From NCBI GenBank assembly GCA_928212115.1, contig CAKMRJ010005745.1, forward strand, positions 73,381,434 to 73,445,433: a DNA stretch of 64,000 nt, read 5' to 3'. The notes below the pieces were generated by a model. That model was not told the origin of the DNA. It did no database searches and worked only from the letters and a program-made list of their open reading frames with translations. Below, in pieces: positions 1-13,308 of this stretch. A program made the translations under genes and the position numbers. This DNA is from Lactuca virosa. Taxonomy: Eukaryota; Streptophyta; Magnoliopsida; Asterales; Asteraceae. Position 1 is the first letter of the stretch, and every line of letters begins with the position of its first letter.

Positions 1-828
1 TGACATAATTTTTAAGTTTTTTCATGTATCTTTCAAAGGGATACATCCATCTCATTTGTATAGGCCCTCCAAGAATGGCGTCATCACGTAAATGAAGAAT
101 TATATGAATCATGATGTCGAAAAATGCTGGAGGATATATCAACTCAAGATTGCATAAAATCTTCACCACTTCTGTTTTGGCATTTCTCATGTCGTTAACA
201 TCTAATGATCGTGAACAATTTTTTTAAAGAATGTACACAAGTCAATGATTGTTGTTGAAACATTTTATGGGAGAAATGCTTGAACCCCTATAGGCAGTAA
301 TCGTTGCATGAGGATGTGATGACCGTGAGACTTTAGCCCAACCAAATTTGATGCAGTATCATTCACCTTCTTCTTAAAGTTCGATCCAAAACCATCAACT
401 AGCCTCACTCCTTTAATGAAATGACAGATTCGTTGTCAATCATTTGGTTTGAAAGAGTAATCAGTATGTGGTAATATTACTTTCTTCTTGTTGTTGTCTT
501 CATTATTCTTGTTCACTTTCTTCCTCTTGTTGACTTTCTCCTTTGGCCATTGATCTGGCCGAATGCCCATATTTTTCAAGTATTCTCTTGCTTCTTTTTT
601 GTCTTTGGTTTTTTCATTCATCAATGCAGTATTTAAAACACTCTCATCCACATTTTTCTCCACATGCATAAAATATATATTGTGTTTTAGCTCGAGGGAA
701 GACCAATACTCAAGATCAAAAAAGATACTATGTTTCGTCCAATTCAACTCTCTTTTTCTTGTTTCATCATCACGCCTTCTTGTTGCACCCCCTTGCAGGA
801 TGTTTCCCTGGAATACAAGTAGGGAGAC
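1..828 (-). pseudogene. CACTA (En/Spm) transposase, 3' part, split by element 1
   Basis: This is the C-terminal half of a tnp2-like CACTA transposase, read from 828 down past the window edge. Visible stretches include HSIFFDLEYWSSLELKHN and FMHVEKNVDESVLNTALMNE (about 740-600), typical of the tnp2 catalytic region. Further on are NLVGLKSHGHHILMQRLLP and RWMYPFERYMKKL (about 350-20), typical of the DUF4218 region that follows it. The frame changes after about 436, and at least two stop codons interrupt the DUF4218 part, so it is not translatable as one protein. The N-terminal half lies at 18678-20120. The two halves are separated by an LTR retrotransposon flanked by GAGAC (824-828 and 18673-18677). 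The family call rests on motif recognition. The degenerate state is seen directly. Confidence 0.85.
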
Positions 829-3001
829 TGCCATACCCCGAAACCGATGGCGGAAACGTTCCGGGGCGGAGGACGTCATGTGTAGCATCACAACCAATGA
901 ATAACAACAATCATAGCAACACAACCATTACAGTGAATACTTAAATAAAAATGTTTACATCAGTTGAAACTTTGTCTGAAACTTTGTTTGAATTACATCC
1001 AATAGCTTTATATAGTATAAACATAAAACTCTTATTGCTCCAGTTCCTCGAAAATCCAGCAAGTACCTGTCTACTGATTTCTTGAGAATAAAAGCAGTTT
1101 GAAAGAGAATCAGCATAAAGCTGGTGAGTTCATAAGCGGTGGTTTGTAGTGAAAATCGTTGATGAGTTCGTAAAATGTTTGTATAGTTCCAAGAAAATCC
1201 GATATTTTCTTTAGTGAAAATGTAGTGTTCTCAATTCTGTATAAAACCATGAATGTTTGTCACTGAAAACTGTAGTGATATGCGAAATTATTACTTCATG
1301 TGACTAGCTAATGCTAATCATGATGTAATAGTATTTTGTGCGTGCAACCATTGTATGTTCGTTTCTATTTGAAAACCCTGAAAGTTCTCCAGTTGTAGTG
1401 TGTATTAGTTCTATTTAGTGTAAATAAAACTGTTGAAGAATGTCAAGTTGTAAAATAAAGGTGATTTATACATATTGTGAGTCGTATAACCATGCTTGAT
1501 ATGACTAGAGACCTTTCCAACGTTCTTCAGGCGTCGAGTTAAATGACATTTGTCACCCTAGGCATGCCTGCCCAACTGTAGCTAGTAGTTCGGGTGTGGG
1601 ATTGTCAGTCCCGGATAGATCTATTCACAAATCTCATGCTCTCCCTCCAGGAGACTCTGGTTATACTATGGTAGGATTTATCCCTGTACACCTAAGGGTA
1701 CAGTAGTGAAGTAGCGCCTCACAGTATCGTACAATCTAGTTTACATGTAGTGTAGTAGCGTTCTACCATAGTGAAAATCCGTATGTATACCGTATATAGT
1801 GATAATTACAGTTATGAATACCATGATAAAGTAGTGATGTAAACTGTAAACAGTTTCTGTCTTAGTGCATATGTTTAGTAGTGAAAGTTTCTATACTTGA
1901 TATGTTTTAGAAAAAATCCCAAACTATACCGATTATAGTTTGCATGTAAAACGTAGCGAATAGCGTGTCCGGAAAAACTATGCAATTTTAGTGAAAACAT
2001 CCCTTATGCTCAGCATAGTACAAAAGGGATTTAAAGTATGAGATTTGCATAAGTTTTATGTATATTCTTGAAAACATTTATGTTTAGCTTGTATTCCCCC
2101 CCTGAAAACATTGAAAGTATGGAAAATGTAGGGTTATGAACTCACAGTTGTTGCGTGAAATCGTTGACTGAAATGAAGATCCCCGACTTGTTGCACGTGA
2201 CACTTAACGAAATCCTATTATCAAATAAATACATATAGGTATCTAAATTAGCAATTTCGTTAGATAAAGTGTCAGAAGAACACTTGTGTTCGGTTGAGGA
2301 ATGTTACCGGGACTGATCGAATCGAAGAAAGTGGGTTTTCAACCAAAAACACCACTTAAAAGGTGTTTACGGTCGTGAACAAGGGTTTACAGTCGACTGA
2401 TAGTTTACGGTTTCTGAAGGCTTGGTGAGTTTAAGGCCGTAAACTCAAGAAAAGGGTTTACGATCTTTGAAGGCTTGGACCGTAAACTCAAGAACAATGT
2501 TTACGGGCTTTGAAGGTAGACCGTAAACTCAAGAACAATGGTGCTGTTTTCGGAGAGATAAGTGCTCCAGACGTCCCGAAGTGACTCCAAACGGTGTTTC
2601 TCGATGCTTTCCTGAAGTTTGAAGGTGTTTTTAGGTGTTTACGGTCAAGGTTTTGAGAGAGAGAAGGAGAGAGTTTTCGGCCTGAAATGTTCAAATGAAG
2701 GTGGAGGTATCGCATTTATAGGGGTTTTGTGGTCGGTGGTGGGGGGTCCACTCTTTACTCGCTGTAAACGGGTTTACGGTCGTAAACGAGTTTACGACTG
2801 TAAACTCACTTAGGCCGGAAGTGATTGATTTTTCGAGATCTTCGGGTTTCCGCGCGATTTTTGGTTCCGACTCGCAAATAATTTAATTATATATACCTAG
2901 ATTATTTTCTAAACCAAGAAGGTGACGGAGAATTTAATGAATTCGAAATTTTATTAACGGAAATCGCGTAACGGAAACGGACAAAATTTCGGGTTGTCAC
3001 A
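829..3001 (-). repeat. 3' LTR of element 1
   Basis: A 2173-bp LTR bounded by TG and CA, nearly identical along its length to 16484-18672. The outer end reads TGCCATACCCC where the other copy reads TGTCACACCCC, so the terminus has mutated. The end near 3001 (U3 in minus orientation) carries arrays of a palindromic GTTTACGNNCGTAAAC motif at 2355-2530 and 2760-2810. The adjoining element interior begins with the polypurine tract. Confidence 0.93.
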
Positions 3002-3020
3002 TCATCCCCCCGTTAAACGG
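3002..3020 (-). promoter_or_regulatory. Polypurine tract of element 1
   Basis: On the minus strand the sequence directly before the 3' LTR ends in AACGGGGGGATGA, a purine-rich plus-strand primer site. The same motif borders the LTRs ending at 37303 and 63743, so the three Ty3 elements belong to related families. Confidence 0.8.
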
Positions 3021-3054
3021 AATTTAGTCCCGAAATTCGAACATAGAATACGAA

Positions 3055-6037
3055 TCATGGATTAGGAAAGAGATGCGAATACTTCTGTTTCATCTGATCT
3101 TCGCGCTCCCAAGTGAATTCAGGTCCCCGCTTGGCATTCCAACGAACCTTCACTATCGGGATGCGACTTTGTTTCGTTCGTTTGATCTCTCTGTCCATGA
3201 CTTCGACCGGTTCTTCCACGAAGTTGAGGTTCTCGTTGATTTCAATCTCATCGAGAGGAATCACAAGTGTCTCATCGGACAGACACTTCTTTAGGTTCGA
3301 TACGTGGAAGACAGGATGGATGTTGCTGAGCTCCAGCGGTAAATGGAGTTTGTATGCTACGGGACCGATCCTAGCAAGGATTTTGAACGGTCCAATGTAC
3401 CTTGGGTTTAGCTTTCCACGCTTTTCAAAGCGTGTCATGCGTTTCCAGGGTGAGACCTTCAGAAGGACGCGATCACCAACCTGGAACTCCAAGGGTTTTC
3501 GTCTCTTATCGGCGTAGCTCTTTTGTCTATCTCGTGAGGCTTTCAATCGTTCCCGGATTTGTACAATCTTCTCAGTTGTCTCTCGGATAATTTCAGGACC
3601 AGTGAGAGTACTGTAGGGGACTTGACCCCTGGCTAGCTACGTGTCGCCCACCTCAGCCCAGCACAGAGGGGATCTGCACTTACGGCCATAGAGGGCTTCA
3701 AACGGCGCAGCCTTGATGCTGGTATGGTAGCTGTTGTTGTAGGAAAATTCAACCAAAGGAAGATGAGTGTCCCATGATGCGCCGAAATCGATGGCGCAGG
3801 CTCTCAACATGTCTTCCAATGTCTGAATTGTTCTCTCACTATGTCCATCAGTCTGCGGATGATAAGTCGTGCTCATATCCAACTTAGTTCCAAGAGCCTT
3901 CTATAGTGACTGCCAGAACCTTGATGTAAACCTGCTATCTCGATCGGAGATAATGGATGCAGGTACACCATGAAGGCGAACTATTTCTCGAAGGTATATT
4001 CGGGTGAGTCTCTCCATTTTGAAGTTTTCTTTGATTGGTAGGAAGTGGGCGGATTTTGTCAACCGATCGACTATTACCCAAATGGCGTCGTGCCCACTCG
4101 GAGATCTGGGTAACTTGGTGATAAAATCCATGGTTATCCTTTCCCATTTCCACTCAGGTATTTCCGGCTGCTGAATTATATCTGAGGGCTTTTGATATTC
4201 TACTTTTACCTTGGCACAAGTCAGACACTTGCCCACGAAAGTAGCAATTTCCGCTTTCATGTTTGGCCACCAATAGAGTTGTTTGAGATCCAGATACATC
4301 TTATCCGAACCTGGGTGAACGGAGTATTTAGTCTTGTGAGCCTCATTCATGACAACCTCTCTGTAACCACCGAACTTTGGGGTCCAGATTCGGTCCATGA
4401 AATAATAGGCTCCATCTCCCTTGATCTCTAGATTCTTTTCCATTCCTCTCAAGGCTTCACCTGGCATGCTCTCCGGTTTTAAGGCTTCCAGCTGAGCCTC
4501 TCTGATCTGCACGGACAGGTGGGAATGGATGGTCATTGTTAGTGCCTTCACCTTACGCCCCAAATACTCCTTTCGACTGAGGACATCTGCTACCACATTG
4601 GCCTTGCCGGGATGATAGCGAATTTCGCACTCGTAGTCACTGAGTAGCTCGACCCATCGTCGCTGTCTCATGTTTAACTCTTTCTGATCAAAGATGTGCT
4701 GCAAGCTCTTATGGTCGGTGAAGATAGTGCACTTGGTTCCATAGAGATAGTGTCTCCAGATCTTTAACGCAAAGACCACTGCTCCCAACTCCAAATCATG
4801 GGTTGTGTAATTGACTTCGTGTGTTTTCAACTGCCTCGAGGTATAGGCGATGACCTTTCCTCTCTGCATAAGCACACACCCTAGGCCCTGATTGGATGCA
4901 TCATAATAGACTACGAATTCTTCCGTCCCTTCGGGCAGGGACAAGATAGGTGCTCTGCATAGGGCCTGTTTCAAGGTTTGAAACGCACTGTCTTACTTAA
5001 CTCCCCAACTAAAGGTTACACCCTTTTGTGTCAGGGTAGTTAAAGGCTTTGCGATTTTGGAGAAATTTTGGATGAACCTGCGATAATAGCCCGCGAGACC
5101 CAAGAATTGTCGGATTTCTGTGGGTGTCTTTGGTGCAGACCAATTCTCAATCGCTTTGATCTTGGAAGGGTCCACGTGTATTCCTTCCTTGCTAATCACG
5201 TGTCCTAGGAAATTTACCTTCCTGATCCAGAATTCGCACTTCGAGAATTTCGCGTATAGTTTTTCTGCCCTTAATGTTTCCAACACCTGCCTTAAGTGCT
5301 GTTTATGATCATTCTCACTCCGCAAATAGACAAGTATATCGTCGATGAACACAATCACGAACTTGTCTAAGAAAGGGCGGCACACCCGATTCATCAGGTT
5401 CATGAATACTGCCGGTGCGTTGGTTAGACCAAAGGGCATTACTACAAACTCATAGTGTCCATAGCGAGTTCGTAATGCTGTTTTGGGAACATCATTCTCA
5501 TGAACTCGCAACGGATGGTACCCTGATCTTAGATCTATCTTTGAAAAATAGCTGGCTCCCTGAAGTTGGTCGAAGAGATCGTCGATTCTGGGTAAGGGAT
5601 ATCGGTTCTTGATGGTAGGCTTGTTCAGCTCTCGGTAGTAGATGCACATCCGGAATGATCCGTCTTTTTTCTTCACGAATAAGATCGGAGCTCCCTAGGG
5701 TGAGGAACTCGGCCTTATGAATCCTTTGCTGATCAACTCATTGAGCTGGCTGGATAATTCCTGCATTTCCACTGGCGCTAAACGGTAAGGAGATTTAGCT
5801 ACGAGAGTAGCTCCGGGGATTAAATCGATACGAAACTCAACTTGGCGCTCGGGAGGGATTCCTGGGAGATCTTCGGGGAAAACCTCAGGAAAGTTACAGA
5901 CTTCGGGGATGCTCTCGAGGTCTCTAACTTTTTGTGTCTCGTCGACAACATGAGCTAGGAATGCATGACACTCCTTCCGCAGATGCTTCCGAGCTTTGAT
6001 GCACGAGATGATACGGAGGTTCGAACTGAGTTTATAA
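3055..6037 (-). pseudogene. Element 1 pol: reverse transcriptase, RNase H, integrase, chromodomain-like tail
   Basis: One reading frame is retained from about 6037 to 3055 but is stopped at 5695-5697 (TAG), 4993-4995 (TAA), 3901-3903 (TAG) and 3637-3639 (TAG). In order it shows the reverse transcriptase core (KIDLRSGYH near 5545; active-site variant VFIDDILVY near 5340), RNase H (VYYDASNQGLGCVL near 4910; FTDHKSLQHIFD near 4715), an integrase zinc domain (HPGSDKMYLDLKQ and CLTCAKVK), an integrase core (DFITKLPRSPSGHDAIWVIV) and a tail with VKVRWNAKRGPEFTWERED resembling a chromodomain. Comparison with element 2 shows that three of the stops replaced Q, Q or W. The part upstream of 6037 is separated by the hAT insertion. 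Confidence 0.92.
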
Positions 6038-6463
6038 CCATAAATTAGGGCTGTGCATGGGTCGGTTTGGGTCGGTTTTGGACCCAAACCCAACCCAACC
6101 CATAAATGTTCGGTTTATGGTTTTCAGAACCCAATATGATCGGTTTCTGGTCGGTTCGGTTTCTTGAGTTCTATGGTCGGTTTGGTCGGTTTTTCGGTTT
6201 CTTGGGATCAACCCATACACTCACGGGTTATGGGTTTAAACCCATGGGTTTTGGGTTTTAACCCATTTTCCAAAAATGAAGCAAGAAGTTAAATACTTCA
6301 AAAACACCAAATTGAAGTTAAATACTTCAAAAAACATGAGTCTTACAACCAAATAGTCTATTACAAGTTACAACAAAAGCCTGGAATAGTCTATTATAAC
6401 CAAAAAACAAGAAAGTATGAGTCGGTTTCTCCGGTTGGATGGGTCGGTTTCTTGGGTCGGTTT

Positions 6464-7320
6464 TGATAGGTTTTGTACATAACAAACAATCCTATGTGTG
6501 CATGCAACCCTAATTTGAGGATCTCTGTTTTCACTATTAGACATACAATCATTGAACACAAAAACTAGAAATCCTAGGAGGCACATGTAATTTTCGAAAT
6601 TAACATATAATTAGAGTTAGGATACATACCTTGATTGTTATATTGTAATAACAATCAAATCCTTGAAGTCTTGAACTTTGGTAGCAAGCGCCACAAGTGT
6701 CGCGCCTCTAATGGCTCACAAACAAACCTAGCAACCAAGGATTACTATGGAGAGAGAGAAGTAGAGTAGAATTTCGGCCCTTAGCCTTTCTTGGGGTGCC
6801 TTCGACGAAATCCAACCCTATAGGGGTTTATATAGGTGATAAGGAAGGTTTAGGATAAGGCAGGTGTATCTTAGATAACCCTAATCCCTTAACTTCCTCC
6901 CTAAGGCTTCCAAGGCACCCTTAGAGCCCAAGGAAACCCTAGGACACTCTAGATTTCGTTCCCCACCTCTAAGGGAGGTTCTAGAATGCTCAATGCATAA
7001 CTTTTGAACATTGTCACCTTTAGTCCCTGCAGTTTCAATTAATTCCTTTAATCCCAAAATTAATTCCAAATTAATTTCTGATTAAATATTAATTAAACAA
7101 TATGATTTCTAATTAATATATTATATCCATAATACATTAATAAATCATTTATCTTGATTATTAATTTATTAACCAAGCAATAAATTTAATAAATCATTCT
7201 TCTCTCTCCAACAATTATCCTATTCAATTGTCAGGTTTGAAGGCAACCCAAAAGGACATTGCTACTATCAATTCAACTACATAACAATTATAGTTATGGG
7301 CTTAGACAACTAATCTAACA
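6464..7320 (-). repeat. 3' LTR of element 4
   Basis: An 857-bp direct repeat, TG at 6464 and CA at 7320, matching 13309-14168 almost base for base. The adjoining interior begins GCCTCCCACTTGG, which is the polypurine tract when read on the minus strand. Confidence 0.92.
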
Positions 7321-10300
7321 GCCTCCCACTTGGATAAGTGTAATAACTATAATTGCAAGTATAACTTCAAAAATTGACTAGCAAATTTTAGCTACCAAAA
7401 GCCGTTGTCGAACTCTGACCTAGTCAGTGACGTGTCCTTAGATAAGGGATCATATATTCCTTCATTCTAGATATCGTATAGACACGAGACATGGATTTTA
7501 ATCATTCTCTCTGTCTATGTTCTGTTTCCCGATTTTCGATTTATGACGACTGACTAATTGAACAAATCAAACCAGTCTCGGCTTGGCCAAGCACTTTATG
7601 GTGTCATCACTAAATCATCGAGGGGCCCACACATATCGCTTTTATCCAACTTTAGCTAAAAGGAACGGATAAACATCGACTCATATGCTTGCTCTATTTA
7701 CTCATCAAATCACACACAACAATACGTTTTATAACACCAAGTTACTGGTGCGTTTACGTATTATCAATGTGGAACCGATTTGCAAACTGTAACTCATATC
7801 TCTTTGTTTCAAGAATATAAGATATTATCGTCTCACAATCACTCGTGATAAAATCCATGAAGTGATTCAAGTGAGCGTGGGTTTAATCCAATACTCTAAT
7901 CTTATTAAAGCACTCATGAACTCTGCAACAAACTTTTGCTATGTCTAAACACTTTAGACAATCTACAGACCGACTCATGACAATCTTGCTTCATACCTAC
8001 TCGCAATGTATGAGCGACTGTGGATGTTTGAATAACCTAGTTATTCTGGAAGTCAAAACATGCAAAGTGAAACACAATAATAATACTTAATCCTATATGA
8101 CCCCAAAACTTTTGAGTATAAATAAAACACCTTTTATTTAGTCACCATGTTGATTACTCATTATTCATTGTATACTGTTTCAGATAATCAACTTGACACT
8201 TGAATTATAACAACAGTTGTCCCATACACCAAGCATGCACACTATGTTTACCTATCATCCTTTCTTTGTGAAATAGATCAATTGGAAAACATTTCCAATG
8301 AAACTCATTTCACAATCCCCAAAACTCATTGTTAATGTAAGAATATAAAATTCTTGCCACTATTAGAATATGTTAGATTCTAACATTTTATGCAACGATC
8401 CTATCGTAATGTCACTACACAAAAGTCACCAAGACTCAGCCAATGAAATTACAAAGTTCTCTATCGGAGATTGTTGCAAGACAATTCCATAGACGTGAAG
8501 ACTCACATTCAAAGTACATTCCTTTGAACATCCTTCTTGCATAAAAGTTTCTAATCTAGACATAGATTCTTATATATCCAACTCCCAATATGGAAACATT
8601 TCCATATTTGCCATATGACAACTCATTCTTAATAGAGTCTTACTTATTCATAATGATGTCGATATGGTCCATTTAATAATTTACTTCCAACTGTCCACAA
8701 GCGACCAATCCTTAGCGAACCTTAGATTGTCCTTGACAGATGTTTAATTAATTTAGTCAAATCCGGTTCTGGTCCCTTTCCCTCTTAATGCCCTAGGCAT
8801 TTGGAAAATCAGAACGATCGGATATTATAGCATATGCAATCGATCCTATACCCAAAGCGTATGGGACACGATTCATAATGTCTTACATAAAGACGTGATA
8901 CTTTACCAGTCTCCTACTATAATATTTCTATTTTCTATATTATCATAATTTTGATTATGAAGAGGGATGCCGTAATCATATCCAAATTTTGAGAACGCAA
9001 TTATCCTTTCCATATATAGAATTTCCTTACGTTGAACCATTCCAACATAACATTCATTTATATTTGACTAAATTTAACTAAAATCTCACAATCTAAGCTT
9101 TTAGATTTGAAATGAAGTATAATATCCTCTCCCTTAATTATAGCAAAACAACTCTTCAACCCTTGCAACTTGGCAAATTGAAATTCTTGTTTTCTATAAT
9201 TAATATTGCTAACTCGCAAATCATAATAATCATGCTCCCACTAACATGATAATTATCTTCTTACCATCATAACACTTATGCTCCCACTAGCTTTGACATC
9301 TATTCAGAAATCAGTTGGACTTCTAGAAATCAATACTTATTGACTTTCTTACCGAAGTTCATATTTCTGACACGAGATGCTTCGATAAGCTTTTATCTAA
9401 TCTTCTAGAAAACAACTCATACACCTTTCCTTAGATAGCTCACATGTGTGTCTAAAAATTCTAGAACTTATATCAGTAAGTCTCGAATGTTCAAACTAAT
9501 TGCCAAATCTCACAATTCGAACTATGAAGAGGGATGTCGTAATCATAATCGAATTCGAGAATGCAATTTACATAATCGCCATCTCCTTAAAATCTCTCTT
9601 AGTGAAAGCGTTTCCTCACAATCATTTTCATGAAGGAGAGAAACCTTATGACACTTAGATTTTATGGTGCATGTGTTCTATCCATGTGATTTTGTCATAC
9701 CCACAATCATAAGATAATGTTTGGGACAAATCCAAACTCTTATTGATAGAACTTGTTCATTCTTAATTTCTTGCCATCAAGTGTCCCACCATTGCTTCCC
9801 AATTATTTAGCAGCTCACCTATGCCAGTCAATGTACTTTCATTGATCAAGGTGTTTGCCCTTATGCATTCAATTGAGAACTCGTAGAACTCATATGCATA
9901 ATCACTCAACTGGATTGGCACAGAAATAAAATTTTGTCAACACGATAGGTTATAATCCTCAAGTCGTGTGCTAGTGTTTAATAGGTTTACTTCTTGATTT
10001 GTTCTTGAAACTTTTCAGGATCTTTAGACTCCCACTGACCTCTTGACATATTAGATTCTCTTATCAAGAAACATTTCTTGACAAAACAAATATCCAAGAG
10101 TTAGTGTGTGTCTATATCAAGACAAAACTACGTGCAATTTGGTACTAGTTGGTCTATGTCTTATTCAAGACATCACAACTTACCAAAATGTGCAAATATA
10201 AGAACATTCATACTTAAGATTATGTCACTCAAGTCACAATCTTGGAGTTTGACTCTATGACTTGATTTTGGAACGAAGTGCGATTCATCTTATTGTCTTA

Positions 10301-11339
10301 ACCAATTTGACAATTCTCGACTCCTCTTCTTAGCCATACTAGTGCACTAAGGTGTCCTTAGAGGATGAATTGTAATATCGTTCTTAAGACGATCATAAAC
10401 ATGATATAATAATAAAAGTACTCTCCCTTCTTCTTAGATTGGAGAAACTTTTATTTTTCTTGCCTAATTGATTCTTCTTATTCGTTCTGCCATTCATTGA
10501 AACCTTTCAATGATTCAGAATCATACTTAATCTTTTAAGTATAATCATATTTACTAATCTTTTAGCAAATCATGACGAACATTTTATCGATCTTTGTGGT
10601 GGACTTGACTAGCGCACAACATTGTGTACCAGATCTCATTATCCTTCACTTGACTCACATACTTATGTGAACAAGGAATTAGTCTCAATTTTCCATATAC
10701 GAAGGTTCTCATTCGTCACACAATACCAGTTGCATGATTCCAAGTTTCTGTCCAGTTGAAACTTGGGCGATGAGAATCTTTCCTCATTTGGTAAATTTCT
10801 GACATTTCCACAAATAACATAATTGAGAATCGAATCCATTCACAATATTGCTAACAATAGAACCATTCAAACACCAATTTTCATAAAATCCATCGCAAGG
10901 AAACATAAATAAGATAAATCAAAATTTATTTTATTGCGGAAAAATATTGTCCTTACAATGCGATTACTAATGAAAACTATGTAAATATTACTTAGCAATC
11001 TATCCTAACTCTAAAGTAGTAGCTTAAATATCTGATCCTTGAATCATGCGATCGAAATCCATTTCTTTGCGATTAGACTCAGCTTGCTCCTTCCTTTAAG
11101 CTTCCTTTCCTTTCTTCGATCCTTCAAAACATCGAAATGTAATCTTATCACATCATGTATTAAGAATCTCCAAATGGGGAACTTAATAGAGTTAGATAGT
11201 GGATTTTTACCTGAAGCAGAGTCATACATCTTGACTCTCCCATCTCTTAGATCTCTCAGGTAGTCAGGGCAGCTTCGTAACCAATGCCCCTTCTTTTTGG
11301 CAGTAGAAACTTATGGACTCTCTGGAATGGCACACGAGA
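7321..11339. other. Non-coding interior of element 4
   Basis: No reading frame of note appears on either strand. A phrase close to GAAGAGGGATGCCGTAATC occurs near 8958, 9522 and 11984, so part of the interior arose by internal duplication. The segment at about 7400-7800 parallels 46920-47340 of element 5 in opposite orientation (for example the GGGGCCCACA phrase at 7622 and GTGGGCCCCTCGATG at 47053), which marks it as shared 3' untranslated sequence. Confidence 0.7.
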
Positions 11340-12015
11340 CTATCTCAAACTCAGTCTTTCTCTTGCGTAGAGAAAACTTTTCTGGACTTCCAATGTTACC
11401 ATTGCCCATAGAGGGTTGGGATATTGATTTACCAGACAAATTTGCTGACCAGTACGACTAATCATTTCTGATTCAGCAGCAATAAGCAAATAAGTCAAAT
11501 CAATAAGGGTCATGTCGTGGTCCATCATATAGTACTCTCTAACAAACTTACCATATGATTCGGGAAGTGACTGAAGAACCAAGTCAACAGCCAACTTCCT
11601 TTAAACATCGACACCCAACAATCCCAATTTATCAATATGTAACCTTTTATCCAAGACATGAGCACATATAGACTTTCCATTTTCGTGTCTTTTGCCAATA
11701 GGGCTTGAGTGACCTTAAACTTTTCAAGTCTTCAAACATGTGGGTCAGGGAGAATTATTGGAGGAGGTGGAGGAAATGAAGCATGATTTCTATTTCCACA
11801 ATACAATCGTGGAACATCATCTTCACGTGGAAAACTTTTTCCAATGGATTTAGGAAGACCATAGTTGTCAGACTTTGACATCTATAAAATGGGAGAAAAT
11901 TCAAGTTAGTTGATTGAGTCCTTAATAAAACACCCAAATGAGATATTAAGGCTAGGATCCAACACAATATTCTACAATTTGGAAGAGGGATGCCGTAATC
12001 CAACTTGCAGAACAT
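11340..12015 (-). pseudogene. Decayed copia gag remnant in element 4
   Basis: The minus-strand translation at 11594-11340 contains MAVDLVLQSLPESYGKFVRE, followed by DLTYLLIAAESEM. This parallels the gag of element 5 (DMVVNSLPNCYGQFILTY, then LHNLLQTAEAGM). The homologous patch is short. The surrounding frames at 11755-12015 are broken and give no clear domain. It is best read as what remains of a UBN2-type gag gene. It is not a working gene. Confidence 0.65.
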
Positions 12016-12239
12016 TTGAAGGTAAGTGAATGACGATTCACTAATTTTCCACCATGAAAAACGAAAAGGAGATTAAGTTTTAAATGTATTGAAAACTCCT
12101 AGATCCTTTGAGATTCGTTGAACTTTTCAATGACATGTTTAAATCTCGATATGCCCCTTGATTTGTGACTGGGATACCGAGGATCACAAAACAGTGTGTG
12201 AATAACCATGCAAACTTACATGGTGCCCCCAATGTTACA

Positions 12240-12365
12240 GTCACCTATTCGATGTGCCGGTTAACCACACACGCTCCATCGAACTATGACAAACACCGAG
12301 TCACCCTTCACTACCTTTGCTTAGAACCCATTTAGTGTGCCGGTTAACCACACACGCTCCACTAA
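12240..12365 (-). repeat. Duplicated leader motif of element 4
   Basis: On the minus strand the motif GGAGCGTGTGTGGTTAACC occurs twice, about 79 bp apart (near 12257-12284 and 12336-12362). The same pair occurs in the leader of element 5 near 42066 and 42145, also about 79 bp apart. Confidence 0.8.
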
Positions 12366-13296
12366 CGTCTCAACAAGGGTACAAAGTGTAATTCCATGGA
12401 ATTGCATCGATTTCACTTTTTCCTAAAGTACTAAGATTGGGAATTTGGTAAAAAAACATTTAGTTACTTTATTCATTATACTTTTAATGAGGAGAGGGTT
12501 TGCCATATCCTACCCGTTCGGCTAACGACCCTCCACCAATCAAGAAAGCGGTGGGTGAGAGTGGAAACCCATTAAATGGCCATTTTATAGGCCATAACTT
12601 ATACCCCCCTTATAGATCGGCTTCGTGAATGAGGCCTACTAACGGTAATATTAGACTTTTAATTTGAAAATTAATAAAACCACCTAGAGAAAATTAATAA
12701 AACCACCTAGTATTTTAAGTTATACTATTTTGATTAATATTAGACTTTTAACTAACTTAATAAAAGTGTAATTCCATATAATATTAGACTTTTAATTAAT
12801 AAAACCATAAGGGTGTAATTTGAACTATTTTGATTTAATAATTATTCAAAAATTAAACAATTAATTAAATTATTAAATCAAATAAGGATTACCAATTTAA
12901 ATTAAATATATTAACTTAATTTAATCCTATATCCATGGATTTCGAAATTTAGACAGGAATATCTTTAATTACCCAATTAAACAATTAACAAGATAATTAC
13001 CAAAAATAACAACCTACTAACAGATTCCTTAGATTTCGAAATCTTCTGCTTGGAGTGGAAGGCAAGGCTTTCAAACTTGCCTAAAAATGAAAAACCCTAG
13101 GGTTAGGAAACCCTAGATTTCGACTCCAAGGTGGCCAAAGGAAAGGGTTTGAAAACCCTTAGGGATTTTCGAAAAATTGGGTTCTTAAACCCTAATTTGC
13201 GAAAATTTAAAGGCCTTAGGGTTTAATAGCCATAAACCCTAATTTTGTCTAGTTCAATCAATTGTACCAAATCTAATTGAAAACAAAAACCATACG

Positions 13297-13307
13297 CTCT
13301 GATACCA
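13297..13307 (-). promoter_or_regulatory. Primer binding site of element 4 (tRNA-Met)
   Basis: Minus strand TGGTATCAGAG lies one base inside the 5' LTR. It is complementary to the 3' end of plant initiator tRNA-Met. Confidence 0.88.
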
Positions 13308-13308
13308 C

